A model generated the notes under the pieces. The model saw only the letters and a list, made by a program, of their open reading frames with translations, ran no database searches and had not been told where the DNA came from. Positions 14,031 through 23,082 of a stretch of DNA of 41,161 nucleotides are shown one piece after another (position 1 is the stretch's first letter; each line of letters starts with the position of its first letter). The stretch is from Acidobacteriaceae bacterium (GTDB taxonomy: Bacteria > Acidobacteriota > Terriglobia > Terriglobales > Acidobacteriaceae): the NCBI GenBank assembly GCA_030041045.1, contig JASHOQ010000094.1, positions 1-41,161 on the forward strand. Reading direction: 5' to 3'. A program made the position numbers and the translations under genes.

Positions 14031-15233
14031 ATGCCAGTCCGCATGCGCGCGACTATGATGAGCATGAGCACAAGCATCCAATCCGCCATGCCCGACCCTC
14101 AACCCCAGCCGACCACGCAACCCATCGACGCCGACGCCGCCTGGCGCCAGGTGCTGGCGCGCGATCCCGGAGCAAACTTCTTTTACGGCGTGACCACCAC
14201 CCGCGTCTTCTGCCGGCCCGATTGTGCCAGTAAGCGCCCTCTGCGCGCCAATGTCCGCATTTTCCCCAGCGCCTCCGCCGCGCAGGCCGCGGGCTTTCGC
14301 CCTTGCCGCAGATGCTCCCCCATGACCGCTTCGAGAAACTCGTTGGATAAAATCCGCGCCTACCTCGAAGCGCACCGCGACCGGGCCGTTCCGCTGGCCG
14401 AGCTGGCGCGGCTGGTGAATCTGAGCCCCTTCACCGTGCAGCGGCTCTTCAAACGGCAAATGGGCGCGAGCCCGCTGCAGTACCAGCGCGCGCTCAGGGC
14501 CGGCGCCTTGCGCGCCTCGCTGCGCGAGGGCCAGTCCGTCACCACGGCCATCTACGCCGCCGGCTTCAACTCCTCGAGCCGCGCCTACGAGGGCGCGCCG
14601 CTGGGCATGACGCCGGCGCGCTTCGCCGAGGGCGGCCGCGGCGAGCGCATCGCTTACACCACGGCGCGCACGCCCTTTGGCTGGATGATTGTGGGCGCCA
14701 CCGGGCGCGGCCTCTGCTGGCTTTCGCTGGCCGGTTCGCAACGCGAAGCTGAAGCCGCGCTGCGCAGCGAATTTCCCGCAGCCGCGCTGCGCCGCGATGC
14801 CGCGCTCGCCCGCTGGATTGAAGAGGCGCTCGCCATGGTCCGCGCAGGCGACGATCTCGACCGAAACCAAAGCCGCGCGCAGCGGCCAAACCGGAACGGC
14901 GCGGAGCGCTCCGGCTCCGCACAAAACCGGACCGCAGCGGAACAGAATCCAGGGGCAATGAATCTCGACCTGCGCGGCACTGTTTTTCAGCTCCGCGTGT
15001 GGCAGGCGCTCAGGCAGATTCCGCGCGGCGAGACGCGCAGCTATTCCGAGCTGGCGCGCGAGCTCGGCCAGCCCAAGGCCACGCGCGCCGTAGCCCGTGC
15101 CTGCGCCCTCAACCGCGTGGCCGTGCTCGTGCCCTGCCATCGCGTCATCGGCGCCAACGGCTCGCTCACCGGCTACCGCTGGGGCGAAAGGCGCAAGCGC
15201 GCGCTGCTCGAGGCCGAGCGCCTTGGGGGTTAG
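14031..15233 (+). CDS. ada: Bifunctional Ada: transcriptional activator and methylated-DNA cysteine methyltransferase
   Basis: The 400-residue protein has all three Ada parts. The N-terminal zinc domain has Cys61, Cys65, Cys92 and Cys95 (FCRPDC and PCRRC); Cys61 should accept a methyl group from phosphotriesters. An AraC-type helix-turn-helix follows at about 103-200. The C-terminal O6-methylguanine transferase has the PCHRV motif with Cys369. It repairs alkylated DNA irreversibly and, once methylated, activates repair genes. An odd feature is a low-complexity, Arg/Asn/Gln-rich insertion at about 273-310 between the two halves of the transferase domain. Its stop overlaps the convergent dehydrogenase gene by four bases. 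Confidence 0.93.
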   Translation: MPVRMRATMMSMSTSIQSAMPDPQPQPTTQPIDADAAWRQVLARDPGANFFYGVTTTRVFCRPDCASKRPLRANVRIFPSASAAQAAGFRPCRRCSPMTASRNSLDKIRAYLEAHRDRAVPLAELARLVNLSPFTVQRLFKRQMGASPLQYQRALRAGALRASLREGQSVTTAIYAAGFNSSSRAYEGAPLGMTPARFAEGGRGERIAYTTARTPFGWMIVGATGRGLCWLSLAGSQREAEAALRSEFPAAALRRDAALARWIEEALAMVRAGDDLDRNQSRAQRPNRNGAERSGSAQNRTAAEQNPGAMNLDLRGTVFQLRVWQALRQIPRGETRSYSELARELGQPKATRAVARACALNRVAVLVPCHRVIGANGSLTGYRWGERRKRALLEAERLGG

Positions 15234-15979
15234 AGGCGAAAGCCGCCGGCGGCCCGGATGGCCTGCCCGTTCACCCAGCCCGACTCATCGGAAGCCAGGA
15301 ACGCCGCGATCGACGCGATGTCTTCCGGCTGGCCGATGCGGCCCAGCGGCGTGCGCGCCACGGCCTGCTTCTCGAAGTCGCTGCCGAGAAATCCCGCCGC
15401 TTGCAAGCCTTCAGTGAGGATCATGCCCGGGCTCAGCGAGTTCACGCGGATCTTCTTCGGGCCCAGCTCCTGCGCCAGCGATGCGCTCACTGTGTCCACC
15501 GCGCCCTTGGTGGCGCTGTATACCGCGCCGCCGCCCACGCCGTCCGCCACCACGGAGCCGATGTTGATCACGCTTCCGCCGCGCGGGTTGAAGTGCGCTA
15601 CCGCCTCCTTGGTGGTCAGCAGCAGGCCCAGCACGTTCAGGTTGAATTGCTTGTGGAAGTGCTCCGGCGTGATCTGCTCCAGCGGGCCAAACTCGTAAAT
15701 GCCGGCGTTGTTCACCAGGATGTCAATGGGCCCAAGCTGCCGGGCCACAGATTGGACGAAGGGTCCGATGGCATCGGGATCGGCCAGGTTGGCCTGCACG
15801 GCGACGGCCTTGCCGCCCTTGGCCTTGATCTCGGCCACCACTTTCTCCGCTTCGGCTTTGCTGCCGGAGTAATTGACGGCCACGGCTGCGCCGCGCGCCC
15901 CAAGCTCCCGCGCGATGGCCGCGCCAATGCCCTTTGAGGCGCCGGTAACCAGGGCCACTTTTCCTTCAAGGTTCTTCAT
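15230..15979 (-). CDS. Short-chain dehydrogenase/reductase
   Basis: The 249-residue protein is a classical SDR. The nucleotide-binding motif TGASKGIG starts at residue 12, NNAG is at 90-93, and the catalytic triad is Ser142, Tyr154 and Lys158 (YSATK). The C-terminal part with GQPEDIASIAAFLASDESGWVNGQ is typical of NAD(P)H-dependent reductases related to FabG and glucose dehydrogenase. Residues after the second strand (NYSGSK) suggest NADP preference. The physiological substrate cannot be given. AAGGAG seven bases before the ATG supports the start. It is a single gene, convergent with ada. Confidence 0.92.
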   Translation of the reverse strand: MKNLEGKVALVTGASKGIGAAIARELGARGAAVAVNYSGSKAEAEKVVAEIKAKGGKAVAVQANLADPDAIGPFVQSVARQLGPIDILVNNAGIYEFGPLEQITPEHFHKQFNLNVLGLLLTTKEAVAHFNPRGGSVINIGSVVADGVGGGAVYSATKGAVDTVSASLAQELGPKKIRVNSLSPGMILTEGLQAAGFLGSDFEKQAVARTPLGRIGQPEDIASIAAFLASDESGWVNGQAIRAAGGFRL

Positions 15980-16326
15980 GGGCGAGCTCCTTCACTCGAA
16001 CTGCTGTTTCGAAATATCCGTGCTTCCACATTTCGACAACTGTGGAATTGATTCCGGAGCCCGGAAGAAGGATTCAGGCGGGATCGCATGCGTCGGATTC
16101 GCGCCGCATGCTCCGACGAGGAGTGGTTTCGAGCCCGATAAGGCCGGCGCGCGCGCGTGGATGCGCGCCCGGTTTCGCCTGGAGCTGGCGCAGAGGGCGT
16201 GGACTCCGGTTACGTTGACATCTGTCCGGAGCCATGCCATAGTAGCCTCACCCTTTCGTACCAAGGCGTCACAGCGTCCTTAGCAACATCCACCCCCAGG
16301 TCACTGAACTTCGCAGGAAGAAGGGT
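15980..16326. other. Intergenic stretch between divergent genes
   Basis: No gene was recognised. It should contain the promoters of the dehydrogenase (leftward) and the lipoprotein (rightward). No convincing promoter boxes or repeats were found. Confidence 0.5.
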
Positions 16327-17130
16327 ATGTCAAGGTATAACGCGAGAGCAGTCTGCGCGGTCATAGCCATCGCTGCTGGCATCGCATCGTGCACGTTGCG
16401 TGGCCAGTCGAGCTCATCCGGCCAGTCCGGCCAATCCCAGCCGCAAGCCGCATCCGATAGCGCCGCATCCGCGAGCGAGCCCAGTCTCACTCCGCTGGAA
16501 ACGGTGCAATACCTCAATCAGAAGGTTAACGACGAAATCCGTATCCCCAACGGCATGGATACAGGCGATACCACGGTCTGGCCCGGCTTCTTCGCCATCG
16601 AACAGGCCAAGGGCACGCTGTGGTGGGTGCGCGGTGCGCAGACGGGCGAGTCGACGTGGGAAATACGCTACTCCTCGGTGCAGGTTGACCAGCTTGATCC
16701 AAGTTTTCTTACCCTCGAAGTGGGCCACGGCAACTACGAGAAAATCACCATCAACTGCAAATCGAGCGGCGATGCAAACAGTCCCAACCTTTGCTGGCAC
16801 AATTGGGTCGCGAACTGGGACGACCAGTCTGCGGCGCTCAATGGCGGGAGCTTCGGCACCCTGAAGGTGGCGCGCGCGGCCGACCATCAGAACCAGCAAA
16901 TCCTCGAAGACAGTGACTATTCGGATTCCCCCCTCAAGAAGCAGATTCTGCTTTTCGACGGCAAGGAAAAGCAGCTGATCGACGTCCAGCCGACCAAGCC
17001 CTATTCGGAATTGGAGATTTACCTCGGCGCCGCCGATAGCGATACCGCCCAGCGCGTGCTGCGCGCACTGCAATACCTGCTCAAGACCATGCCCGCCTCT
17101 GTAACTGAAAAAGACCCCTTCGGCCCCTAA
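16327..17130 (+). CDS. Predicted lipoprotein of unknown function
   Basis: The 267-residue product has a lipoprotein signal with the lipobox-like IASC (Cys22), then a Ser/Gln/Ala-rich linker to about residue 55. The remaining 210 residues form a mixed alpha/beta domain rich in Trp (WPGFFAIEQ, LWWVRG, LCWHNWVANWDD) with two cysteines. I do not recognise the family. GAAGAAGGGT directly precedes the ATG. It is monocistronic and convergent with the nuclease-like gene at 17189. Confidence 0.75.
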   Translation: MSRYNARAVCAVIAIAAGIASCTLRGQSSSSGQSGQSQPQAASDSAASASEPSLTPLETVQYLNQKVNDEIRIPNGMDTGDTTVWPGFFAIEQAKGTLWWVRGAQTGESTWEIRYSSVQVDQLDPSFLTLEVGHGNYEKITINCKSSGDANSPNLCWHNWVANWDDQSAALNGGSFGTLKVARAADHQNQQILEDSDYSDSPLKKQILLFDGKEKQLIDVQPTKPYSELEIYLGAADSDTAQRVLRALQYLLKTMPASVTEKDPFGP

Positions 17131-17188
17131 GCTGCAACCCAACCTGGCCGGTATCTTCGGCGCCTTACCCAAGTCCACTAGGCTGAGC

Positions 17189-17758
17189 CTAATTCTCGAA
17201 GACGCGAATGTCGGGCTGCGAGCCCGGAGCCATCAGCCCCTGCTGGATGCGGGAGGCAAGCTGGATCTTCTCGCCTGTGCGGTTGTACATCCAGTAGGTG
17301 AAATAGAGACAGCCCGGCGTCTTGATGGCCTTCTGTTCCAGTTCTTGAAATGGCCTCCGGTTCACAGAGGCCAGCTGCGCAGTGAGGTTGATATCTGTTC
17401 CCCCGCCGAGCCGGTGCGAGATCGCGTGGCCTGCGTCATAAATATGCCGGTTGGCGACGGGAAATCTTTGTATGCGGCTGTTCGGCCGTGCACCGGAGAA
17501 CCGGCCCCGGCTGATGCCCCAGGCCGCGATGAGACGATCCGGCCCGATGTCGAAGAGGTAGGAATACTGGCCGAGCGGAACCTCTACGATGTCGCCGGCT
17601 TCAGCGGCCATCCGGTAATGGTCCAGCCAGACGCGCACAAGATAGGGAATGACGGCTTGATTGAGTAGCGCCTCCCAGGGAGTTCCGCGCGGTGTGGCGG
17701 CAAGCAGACCCGTCAGTTCGGAATAGTCGGGCACTGCGGCGGCGTAGTTGCTGGTCAC
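17189..17758 (-). CDS. DNA/RNA non-specific endonuclease-like protein (tentative)
   Basis: The 189-residue product (GTG start at 17758, AGGAGG four bases before it; the frame runs on upstream to 17950 without a better start) has no signal peptide. Residues 107-145, YDAGHAISHRLGGGTDINLTAQ and then NRRPFQELEQ, follow the layout of beta-beta-alpha metal nucleases of the Endonuclea_NS_2 type: a His general base (His111), an Asn metal ligand (Asn124 or Asn133) and a following LEQ helix. The usual RGH is AGH here. Similar domains are often toxins; there is no obvious immunity gene beside it and no export signal. Judged by eye only. Confidence 0.55.
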   Translation of the reverse strand: MTSNYAAAVPDYSELTGLLAATPRGTPWEALLNQAVIPYLVRVWLDHYRMAAEAGDIVEVPLGQYSYLFDIGPDRLIAAWGISRGRFSGARPNSRIQRFPVANRHIYDAGHAISHRLGGGTDINLTAQLASVNRRPFQELEQKAIKTPGCLYFTYWMYNRTGEKIQLASRIQQGLMAPGSQPDIRVFEN

Positions 17759-18248
17759 GGGGCCTCCTGCATGGCGCCACTGCGGAGAAGGTTGAGGCGA
17801 TTTTACCCTCGATTGGGGCTGCGCTCCTTCAGCAGGGCCGTGGACGCTGGACCTGCGAGGGCCGCATTCGGGATTCGAACGTCGTCCACCCCAGGCCAGA
17901 ATAACCGCGAAAACGATGCGATAAACACGCCACTTGTGCGCTTTGCCCACGCAATAACGCGCAAAAAGCCATCTTTTTGGGAAACTCCAGGCAGCGTGTG
18001 CGCCCAGGAAGAAACTTTTCTCGCGGCCTCTCTGCGCAGCGGGATCGTCTCAGAGGTGTATCCGTCTGCGATGCGCAACCCCTCGAGCGAACATTCGCGC
18101 ATTTTCGCAACCCCTGAAGCGGACATTCCGGCCGGTAGCCGAACCCTCCAAGCCAACCTTTGCGTGCACTCTTGCGCTTGCGAGCGGGCGTACGTGAGCT
18201 GAGGTTGAACCGCTCAAGGCCGCACTTTGAGCTTTTCTGAATCGAAAT
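17759..18248. other. Intergenic stretch upstream of marR
   Basis: About 490 bases without a convincing gene. Several frames exist but lack ribosome binding sites. A T-arm-like GGATTCGAACG at 17871-17881 is not part of a complete tRNA. Confidence 0.45.
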
Positions 18249-18264
18249 AGATGTATATACATCT
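18249..18264 (+). promoter_or_regulatory. Perfect 16-bp palindrome, probable MarR operator
   Basis: AGATGTATATACATCT is an exact palindrome ending eight bases before the ATG of the MarR gene. Its size and place fit autorepression by the MarR protein. The central TATATA could double as a -10 element. Confidence 0.65.
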
Positions 18265-18272
18265 CATTTGCC

Positions 18273-18707
18273 ATGAGCAGGACTTACCCCGCCTCGCTTC
18301 CTTGCCTGTGTGCCAATCTTCGCCGGGCTTCCCGGGCGCTCACCCAGCGCTATGACCAGGCGCTTCGCCCGCTGGACATCACGATCACGCAGTTCACCAT
18401 CCTGCAGGCGCTCTCGCTCACCGGAGTTGTCTCGCAAGGACGTTTGGCCGAGATTCTGGCCATGGATAGCACTACGCTCACAAGAACCCTCGCCATCATG
18501 AGCAAACACGGCTGGATTTTGAGCGAGCCAGGACCCGACCGCCGCGAACGGCGGCTGAGCCTGAGCCCAGCCGGAAGACGGAAATTCCAGGCGGTTCTCC
18601 CTCACTGGCAGCGCACGCAAGCGCAACTGCGCGCGCGCCTCGGGCCGGATCGCTGGGGCGATCTTATGAATGCCATCAACCATGTGGCCCTGGCGGTCAC
18701 GGATTAA
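18273..18707 (+). CDS. MarR-family transcriptional regulator
   Basis: The 144-residue protein is a winged-helix regulator. TQFTILQALSLTG is followed by the recognition region SQGRLAEILAMDSTTLTRTLAIMSKHGWI, and the wing contains DRRERRLSLSPAGRRK, the standard DxRxxxLxLTxxG pattern. It acts as a dimer in the cytoplasm. There is no Shine-Dalgarno sequence; the operator lies where one would be expected. The downstream membrane-protein gene begins 12 bases after its stop and is presumably the regulated target. The ligand is unknown. Confidence 0.9.
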   Translation: MSRTYPASLPCLCANLRRASRALTQRYDQALRPLDITITQFTILQALSLTGVVSQGRLAEILAMDSTTLTRTLAIMSKHGWILSEPGPDRRERRLSLSPAGRRKFQAVLPHWQRTQAQLRARLGPDRWGDLMNAINHVALAVTD

Positions 18708-18718
18708 GGAGAATTGCC

Positions 18719-19351
18719 ATGTCCAATTATGCAAAGTTCATTGCGTCGCTTGTCGGCGGATGGTTCGCGCTCTCCCTTGTTGCGTCGGCCCTGCACCTCT
18801 ACAACACCGGCCCCGGTCAGCCGCCGCTGCCGCTCGGGATCGCCGCGCTCACGCCGCTCGTTGTGTTTCTCGTTTGGTTTGCGGCATCACCCAGGTTTCG
18901 CGAGTTCAGTCTCTCGCTCAGCCCGCGCCTGCTCACCCTGGTTCAATCCTGGCGGGTTCTCGGGTTCGTCTTCGTGGTGTTGGCCGCCGATCGCCTTCTT
19001 CCCAAGGCCTTCGCTCTTTCCGCAGGCTGGGGCGATATCGCCATCGGCGCCACGGCCATCTGGGCGGCGCTCAAGCTGGCCACACCCGATCGCCGGCGAG
19101 CTTTCCTCGCCTGGCAGTTTCTGGGCATTGCCGATCTTGTGAATGCGGTGCTGCTGGGCACGCTTTCCGGCTTGATCGATCCGCATGGAATCTCAACCGG
19201 TGCAATGACCGTTCTTCCGCTGAGCTTGATCCCCACCTTTGGCGTGCCGCTTTACATCATTCTTCACATGATCTGCATCGCCCAGGCCCTTCGCTGGCGT
19301 GATGCGCAGGCGCGTTCCATGGAGTCCCCAAGCGGTTCAGTGGCTGCCTGA
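18719..19351 (+). CDS. Multi-pass membrane protein of unknown function
   Basis: The 210-residue product has about five or six hydrophobic segments (approximately 5-27, 37-56, 76-93, 100-120, 130-150 and 168-192) separated by short polar loops. It lacks transporter or enzyme signatures that I recognise. AAGGAGAATTGCC before the ATG is a good ribosome binding site. It forms an operon with the MarR gene. Its 3' end overlaps the convergent regulator gene by 15 bases. Confidence 0.82.
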   Translation: MSNYAKFIASLVGGWFALSLVASALHLYNTGPGQPPLPLGIAALTPLVVFLVWFAASPRFREFSLSLSPRLLTLVQSWRVLGFVFVVLAADRLLPKAFALSAGWGDIAIGATAIWAALKLATPDRRRAFLAWQFLGIADLVNAVLLGTLSGLIDPHGISTGAMTVLPLSLIPTFGVPLYIILHMICIAQALRWRDAQARSMESPSGSVAA

Positions 19352-20320
19352 TCGCGAACCCTGTGCCGGTCTTTCAGCCACCGCCAGCAGCGTCTGGAAG
19401 TGCGGAGGGTCCGCTTCCTTGTCGACGAGGGTGGTTTCAATGTGGGTGAAGCCGGCTTTCTCGAGCATCGCCTCAAGCTCCGACTCGGGGAAGCCGAGCC
19501 ACTCGTCGGCGTAGAGTTCGCGCGCCTCTTCAAAGCGGTGCCGGGCGAGGTCGAGGATGACGATGCGGCCGCCGGGAGCGAGGATGCGCGCGGCCTCGGC
19601 CAGGGCGCGCTCGGGGTGCAGCGCGTGGTGGAGCGATTGCGAGAAGAAGACCAGATCCACTTCGCCGGCGCCGATGGGCAGGTCTTCCATGTCGCCGAGG
19701 CGGAAGTCGACATTGGCGATCGCGTTGCGGCGCGCCTCTTCGCGGCCCACGTCGATCATCCTGGCCGAAGAGTCGACGGCTATCACCCGCTTGGCTCGTC
19801 GGGAGAGTAAAAGCGCGAAGCCCCCCTCGCCGGAGCCGAGATCGGCCATGGTGACCGCCGGGAGCAGGCGCAGGAGAGCTTCGGCCAGCGACTTCCAGGA
19901 TTTCCCCGGGACGTATTCGCGGTTGAGCCGGCCGGCGACCGAGTCAAAGAAGGCGCGGGCCTTGTCCTGGCGTTTGCGCAGCACGCGGCTGCGTGCGGTT
20001 TGATCGCGGGCGGCCTCGGGGATCTCATGCTCCGCCTGAGCAAGGATCTCGTCCAAAGGGCCGCCGCCCGCAGGGCTGGGGGCCAGGCGATAGAGATTGT
20101 TCTTGCCGGTGCGGCGGTCTTCCACCAGGCCGGCCTGCTTGAGCTGGGAGAGATGGGTGGAAATGGTGCTCTGGCCCATGGTGAGGATCTCCTGCAGTTC
20201 GGCGACCGAGAGCTCTTCTCCCTTTAAAAGCAAGAGGATACGGAGGCGGTTCGGGTCGGCGGCCACGCGCAGAGTTTTTACAATGGAAGGCATTGACGGC
20301 ATTTCGGTTTTCTGATACAT
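19337..20320 (-). CDS. ArsR-type regulator fused to a SAM-dependent methyltransferase domain
   Basis: The 327-residue protein has an ArsR winged helix-turn-helix at about 12-80 ([28 protein letters not shown]). A linker leads to a class I methyltransferase fold at about 140-300, with [14 protein letters not shown] as the SAM motif and AVDSSARM as the acidic loop. It has no cysteine at all, so metal sensing through thiolates is unlikely. It is divergent from ahcY and metF. ArsR-type SahR proteins are known to control this cycle in response to S-adenosylhomocysteine, which makes this a candidate sensor of the same kind (inference). The first ATG lies almost at the predicted transcription start; ATG 20302 or 20293 may be the real one. 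Confidence 0.85.
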   Translation of the reverse strand: MYQKTEMPSMPSIVKTLRVAADPNRLRILLLLKGEELSVAELQEILTMGQSTISTHLSQLKQAGLVEDRRTGKNNLYRLAPSPAGGGPLDEILAQAEHEIPEAARDQTARSRVLRKRQDKARAFFDSVAGRLNREYVPGKSWKSLAEALLRLLPAVTMADLGSGEGGFALLLSRRAKRVIAVDSSARMIDVGREEARRNAIANVDFRLGDMEDLPIGAGEVDLVFFSQSLHHALHPERALAEAARILAPGGRIVILDLARHRFEEARELYADEWLGFPESELEAMLEKAGFTHIETTLVDKEADPPHFQTLLAVAERPAQGSRSGSH

Positions 20321-20323
20321 ATC

Positions 20324-20329
20324 ATTATA
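20324..20329 (-). promoter_or_regulatory. -10 box (TATAAT) of the ArsR-methyltransferase gene
   Basis: On the minus strand TATAAT stands three bases before the first ATG. No good -35 hexamer is seen at the right distance, as expected for a regulated promoter. The surrounding 20318-20345 contains several ATC/GAT half-sites that could bind the regulator. Confidence 0.5.
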
Positions 20330-20422
20330 TCACGATGGGACGATGGGTATGAGACAGAGACCAAGGGACACCGGGAACGAGGGGCCAGAGGGCTGGAGAA
20401 GACACAAAGGAGAGGAATCGAG

Positions 20423-21853
20423 ATGGCGAGTTCGACGCTGGAAGTGACGGAGCTGGGATACAAGGTGGCGGATAGGTCGCTGGCCGAGTGGGGCCGGAAG
20501 GAGATTGCCATTGCCGAGCAGGAGATGCCGGGGTTGATGGCGATCCGCAACAAGTACGCGCCCGAGCAACCGCTCAAGGGCGTGCGCGTGACGGGCTCGC
20601 TGCACATGACCATCCAGACGGCGGTGCTGATTGAGACGCTGAAGAGCCTGGGCGCTGAAGTGCGCTGGGCGAGCTGCAACATTTTCTCCACGCAGGATCA
20701 TGCCGCGGCGGCCATTGCGGCCACGGGCACGCCGGTGTTCGCATGGAAGGGCGAGTCGCTGGAGGAGTACTGGTGGTGCACCTACCAGGCGCTCAACCAC
20801 GCAGGCGGGCTGGGGCCGCAGCTGGTGGTGGATGACGGCGGCGACGTGACCCTGCTCATCCACAAGGGCTATGAACTGGAAGAGGGCGACGCGTGGGTGA
20901 ACACGCCCAGCGCCTGCCATGAAGAGCATGTGATCAAGCACCTGCTCAAGCGCGTGCATGCCGAGGACCCGCAGCACTGGCACAAGGTGGCCAGGGAGTG
21001 GCGCGGCGTGAGCGAAGAGACGACCACGGGCGTGCACCGGCTCTACAAGATGATGGAAGCGGGCAAGCTGCTGGTGCCGGCCATCAACGTCAACGATTCG
21101 GTGACCAAGAGCAAGTTCGACAACTTATATGGATGCCGCGAGTCGCTTGCCGACGGCATCAAGCGCGCCACCGACGTGATGATGGCGGGCAAAGTGGCGG
21201 TGATCTGCGGCTATGGCGACGTGGGCAAGGGGTCCAGCCACTCGCTGCGCGGCATGGGCGCGCGCGTGATCGTGACCGAGATCGACCCCATCAACGCGCT
21301 GCAGGCGGCGATGGAAGGCTTCGAGGTGACCACGCTCGAAGACACGCTGGGCCGCGGCGATATCTACGTCACCTGCACCGGCAACACCGACATCATCACC
21401 TTCGAGCACATGACCAAAATGAAGGACCAGGCCATCGTGTGCAACATCGGCCACTTCGATAACGAGATTCAGATGGACCGGCTCAACGCGGAAGCGGGCG
21501 TGACCAAGACGAACATCAAACCGCAGGTCGACAAGTACACCTTCCCTGACGGCCACGAGATCTTTGTGCTGGCCGAAGGGCGCCTGGTGAACCTGGGCTG
21601 CGCTACGGGCCATCCGAGCTTTGTGATGTCGAACAGCTTCGCCAACCAGACGCTGGCGCAGATCGATCTGTGGCGGAACAAGGACATGTACAAGGTGGCC
21701 GTTTACACGCTGCCCAAGAAGCTCGATGAGGAAGTGGCGCGGCTGCATCTCGAGAAGATCGGCGTGAAGCTGACCAAGCTCTCCGAGAAGCAGGCGGACT
21801 ACATCGGCGTGCCGGTGGAAGGGCCGTACAAGGCGGAGCATTACAGATACTAG
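20423..21853 (+). CDS. ahcY: Adenosylhomocysteinase
   Basis: AhcY hydrolyses S-adenosylhomocysteine to adenosine and homocysteine, relieving product inhibition of methyltransferases. The 476-residue protein has the family signatures [30 protein letters not shown] and the NAD-binding [16 protein letters not shown] with the glycines at 263-270. The C-terminal end [10 protein letters not shown] is the conserved NAD-contacting tail. The insertion around residues 150-195 is the form found in many bacteria. AGGAGAGGAATCGAG before the ATG is a good ribosome binding site. It is probably controlled by the divergent ArsR fusion, and metF follows on the same strand after 244 bases of repeats. Confidence 0.97.
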   Translation: MASSTLEVTELGYKVADRSLAEWGRKEIAIAEQEMPGLMAIRNKYAPEQPLKGVRVTGSLHMTIQTAVLIETLKSLGAEVRWASCNIFSTQDHAAAAIAATGTPVFAWKGESLEEYWWCTYQALNHAGGLGPQLVVDDGGDVTLLIHKGYELEEGDAWVNTPSACHEEHVIKHLLKRVHAEDPQHWHKVAREWRGVSEETTTGVHRLYKMMEAGKLLVPAINVNDSVTKSKFDNLYGCRESLADGIKRATDVMMAGKVAVICGYGDVGKGSSHSLRGMGARVIVTEIDPINALQAAMEGFEVTTLEDTLGRGDIYVTCTGNTDIITFEHMTKMKDQAIVCNIGHFDNEIQMDRLNAEAGVTKTNIKPQVDKYTFPDGHEIFVLAEGRLVNLGCATGHPSFVMSNSFANQTLAQIDLWRNKDMYKVAVYTLPKKLDEEVARLHLEKIGVKLTKLSEKQADYIGVPVEGPYKAEHYRY

Positions 21854-21880
21854 GGATCAGGTTTCAGGGGTCAGGGGTCA
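21853..21880 (-). repeat. Four heptanucleotide units at the ahcY stop codon
   Basis: On the minus strand the units are TGACCCC, TGACCCC, TGAAACC and TGATCCC. The first plus-strand base of the array is the last base of the ahcY stop codon. The family is the same as at 1082-1116. Confidence 0.75.
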
Positions 21881-21915
21881 GGAAGACCGGGCCGGGACCA
21901 ACGCTGATCACCGAT

Positions 21916-22090
21916 CACTGTTCACTGTCCACTGTTCACTGTCCACTGTTCACTGTCCACTGTCCACTGTTCACTGTTCACTGTCCACTGTTCACTGTCC
22001 ACTGTTCACTGTTCACTGTTCACTGTCCACTGTTCACTGTCCACTGTTCACTGTCCACTGTTCACTGTCCACTGTTCACTGTCCACTGTC
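21916..22090 (+). repeat. Heptanucleotide array, 25 perfect units of CACTGTY
   Basis: Twenty-five units of exactly 7 bases run without interruption. Only the seventh base varies (T or C), mostly alternating, with a few doublets. The array ends seven bases before the metF start codon and so occupies the place of its ribosome binding site. Confidence 0.97.
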
Positions 22091-22097
22091 CACTCAC

Positions 22098-22955
22098 ATG
22101 AGTTCACAACTGTCATTCTCGTTTGAACTGTTTCCCCCGCGCACGCCGGAGGGGCTCGCCAAGCTGCCTGCGGCGTTAAAGCAATTGGCTGCGCTCAAGC
22201 CGGATTATTTTTCCGTGACCCATGGCGCGGGCGGATCGAACCAGGACGGGACCTACGAAACGCTGCTCACGGTCGTCGAGCACACGGGCGTCGAAGTAGC
22301 GCCGCACCTGACGTGCATCGGATCGACGCGCGAGAACATTGCGGCGCAGTTGCAACGCTATCGCGACGCCGGCGTTAAACGCATCGTCGCGCTGCGCGGC
22401 GATCTGCCGGCCACGGCCATGAGCCCGTCGGCGCCGGGCGAATTCCACTACGCCAACGAGCTGGTGAGTTTTATCCGCGAGCAGCATGGCGATTGGTTCC
22501 GCATCGAGGTGGCCGCGTATCCTGAGATGCATCCGCAGGCGGCGAACCCGGGCGCGGATTTTGAAAACTTCCGGCGCAAGGTGGAGGCGGGCGCGGACTC
22601 GGCGCTGACGCAGCTCTTCTATAACGCCGACGCTTACTTCGATTTTCTGGAGCGGTGCGCGCGCGCGGGCATCACCATTCCCATTGTGCCGGGAATCATG
22701 CCCATCACCAGCTGCGCCAACACGCTGAAGTTTTGCCATGGCTGCGGCGCGGACCTGCCGCGCTGGGTGCGGTTGCGGCTCGAAGAGTTGCAGGAGGATA
22801 AGCCCGCTCTGCTCGACTTCGGTGCGGGCGTGGTGACGCGCCTGTGCGAGGCGCTGCTGCGCGGCGGCGCGCCGGGACTGCATTTCTACACCATCAACCA
22901 GGCCGAGCCGACGCTCAAGTTGTGGAGCAGGCTGGGGCTGGGAGTTACAGCTTAG
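22098..22955 (+). CDS. metF: Methylenetetrahydrofolate reductase
   Basis: MetF reduces 5,10-methylene-THF to 5-methyl-THF with FAD, supplying methyl groups for methionine synthesis. The 285-residue protein has the family start FSFELFPPRTPEG (catalytic Glu in FELFPP), VTHGAGGS, HLTCIG, ALRGDLP, AAYPEMHP and QLFYNADAYFDF. Its length is normal for the bacterial single-domain form. Immediately upstream stand CACTGTC repeats and CACTCAC, with no Shine-Dalgarno sequence. Together with ahcY and the ArsR fusion it forms a methionine-cycle locus. Later ATG codons would remove conserved sequence, so this start is firm. Confidence 0.95.
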   Translation: MSSQLSFSFELFPPRTPEGLAKLPAALKQLAALKPDYFSVTHGAGGSNQDGTYETLLTVVEHTGVEVAPHLTCIGSTRENIAAQLQRYRDAGVKRIVALRGDLPATAMSPSAPGEFHYANELVSFIREQHGDWFRIEVAAYPEMHPQAANPGADFENFRRKVEAGADSALTQLFYNADAYFDFLERCARAGITIPIVPGIMPITSCANTLKFCHGCGADLPRWVRLRLEELQEDKPALLDFGAGVVTRLCEALLRGGAPGLHFYTINQAEPTLKLWSRLGLGVTA

Positions 22956-23082
22956 CGAGTCAGCAAGCCGGCGAGTTGGCGAGGTGGCAGGTCAGGGAGT
23001 TCGGGGAATCTGCTTGCTGCCCGCGGCGCAGGCGTTCAGCGCCCAACCTAATTCATGCTAAATTGGACCCCGGGAGCAGAGC

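Noticed and set aside
17860..17900. tRNA-like T-arm sequence
   Set aside because: No acceptor, D-arm or anticodon arm can be paired with it.
21916..22090. CRISPR array
   Set aside because: Units are contiguous 7-mers with no spacers.
22956..23082. GCGAG/GCAAG-rich imperfect repeats before hicB
   Set aside because: Too short and irregular to call a repeat array.
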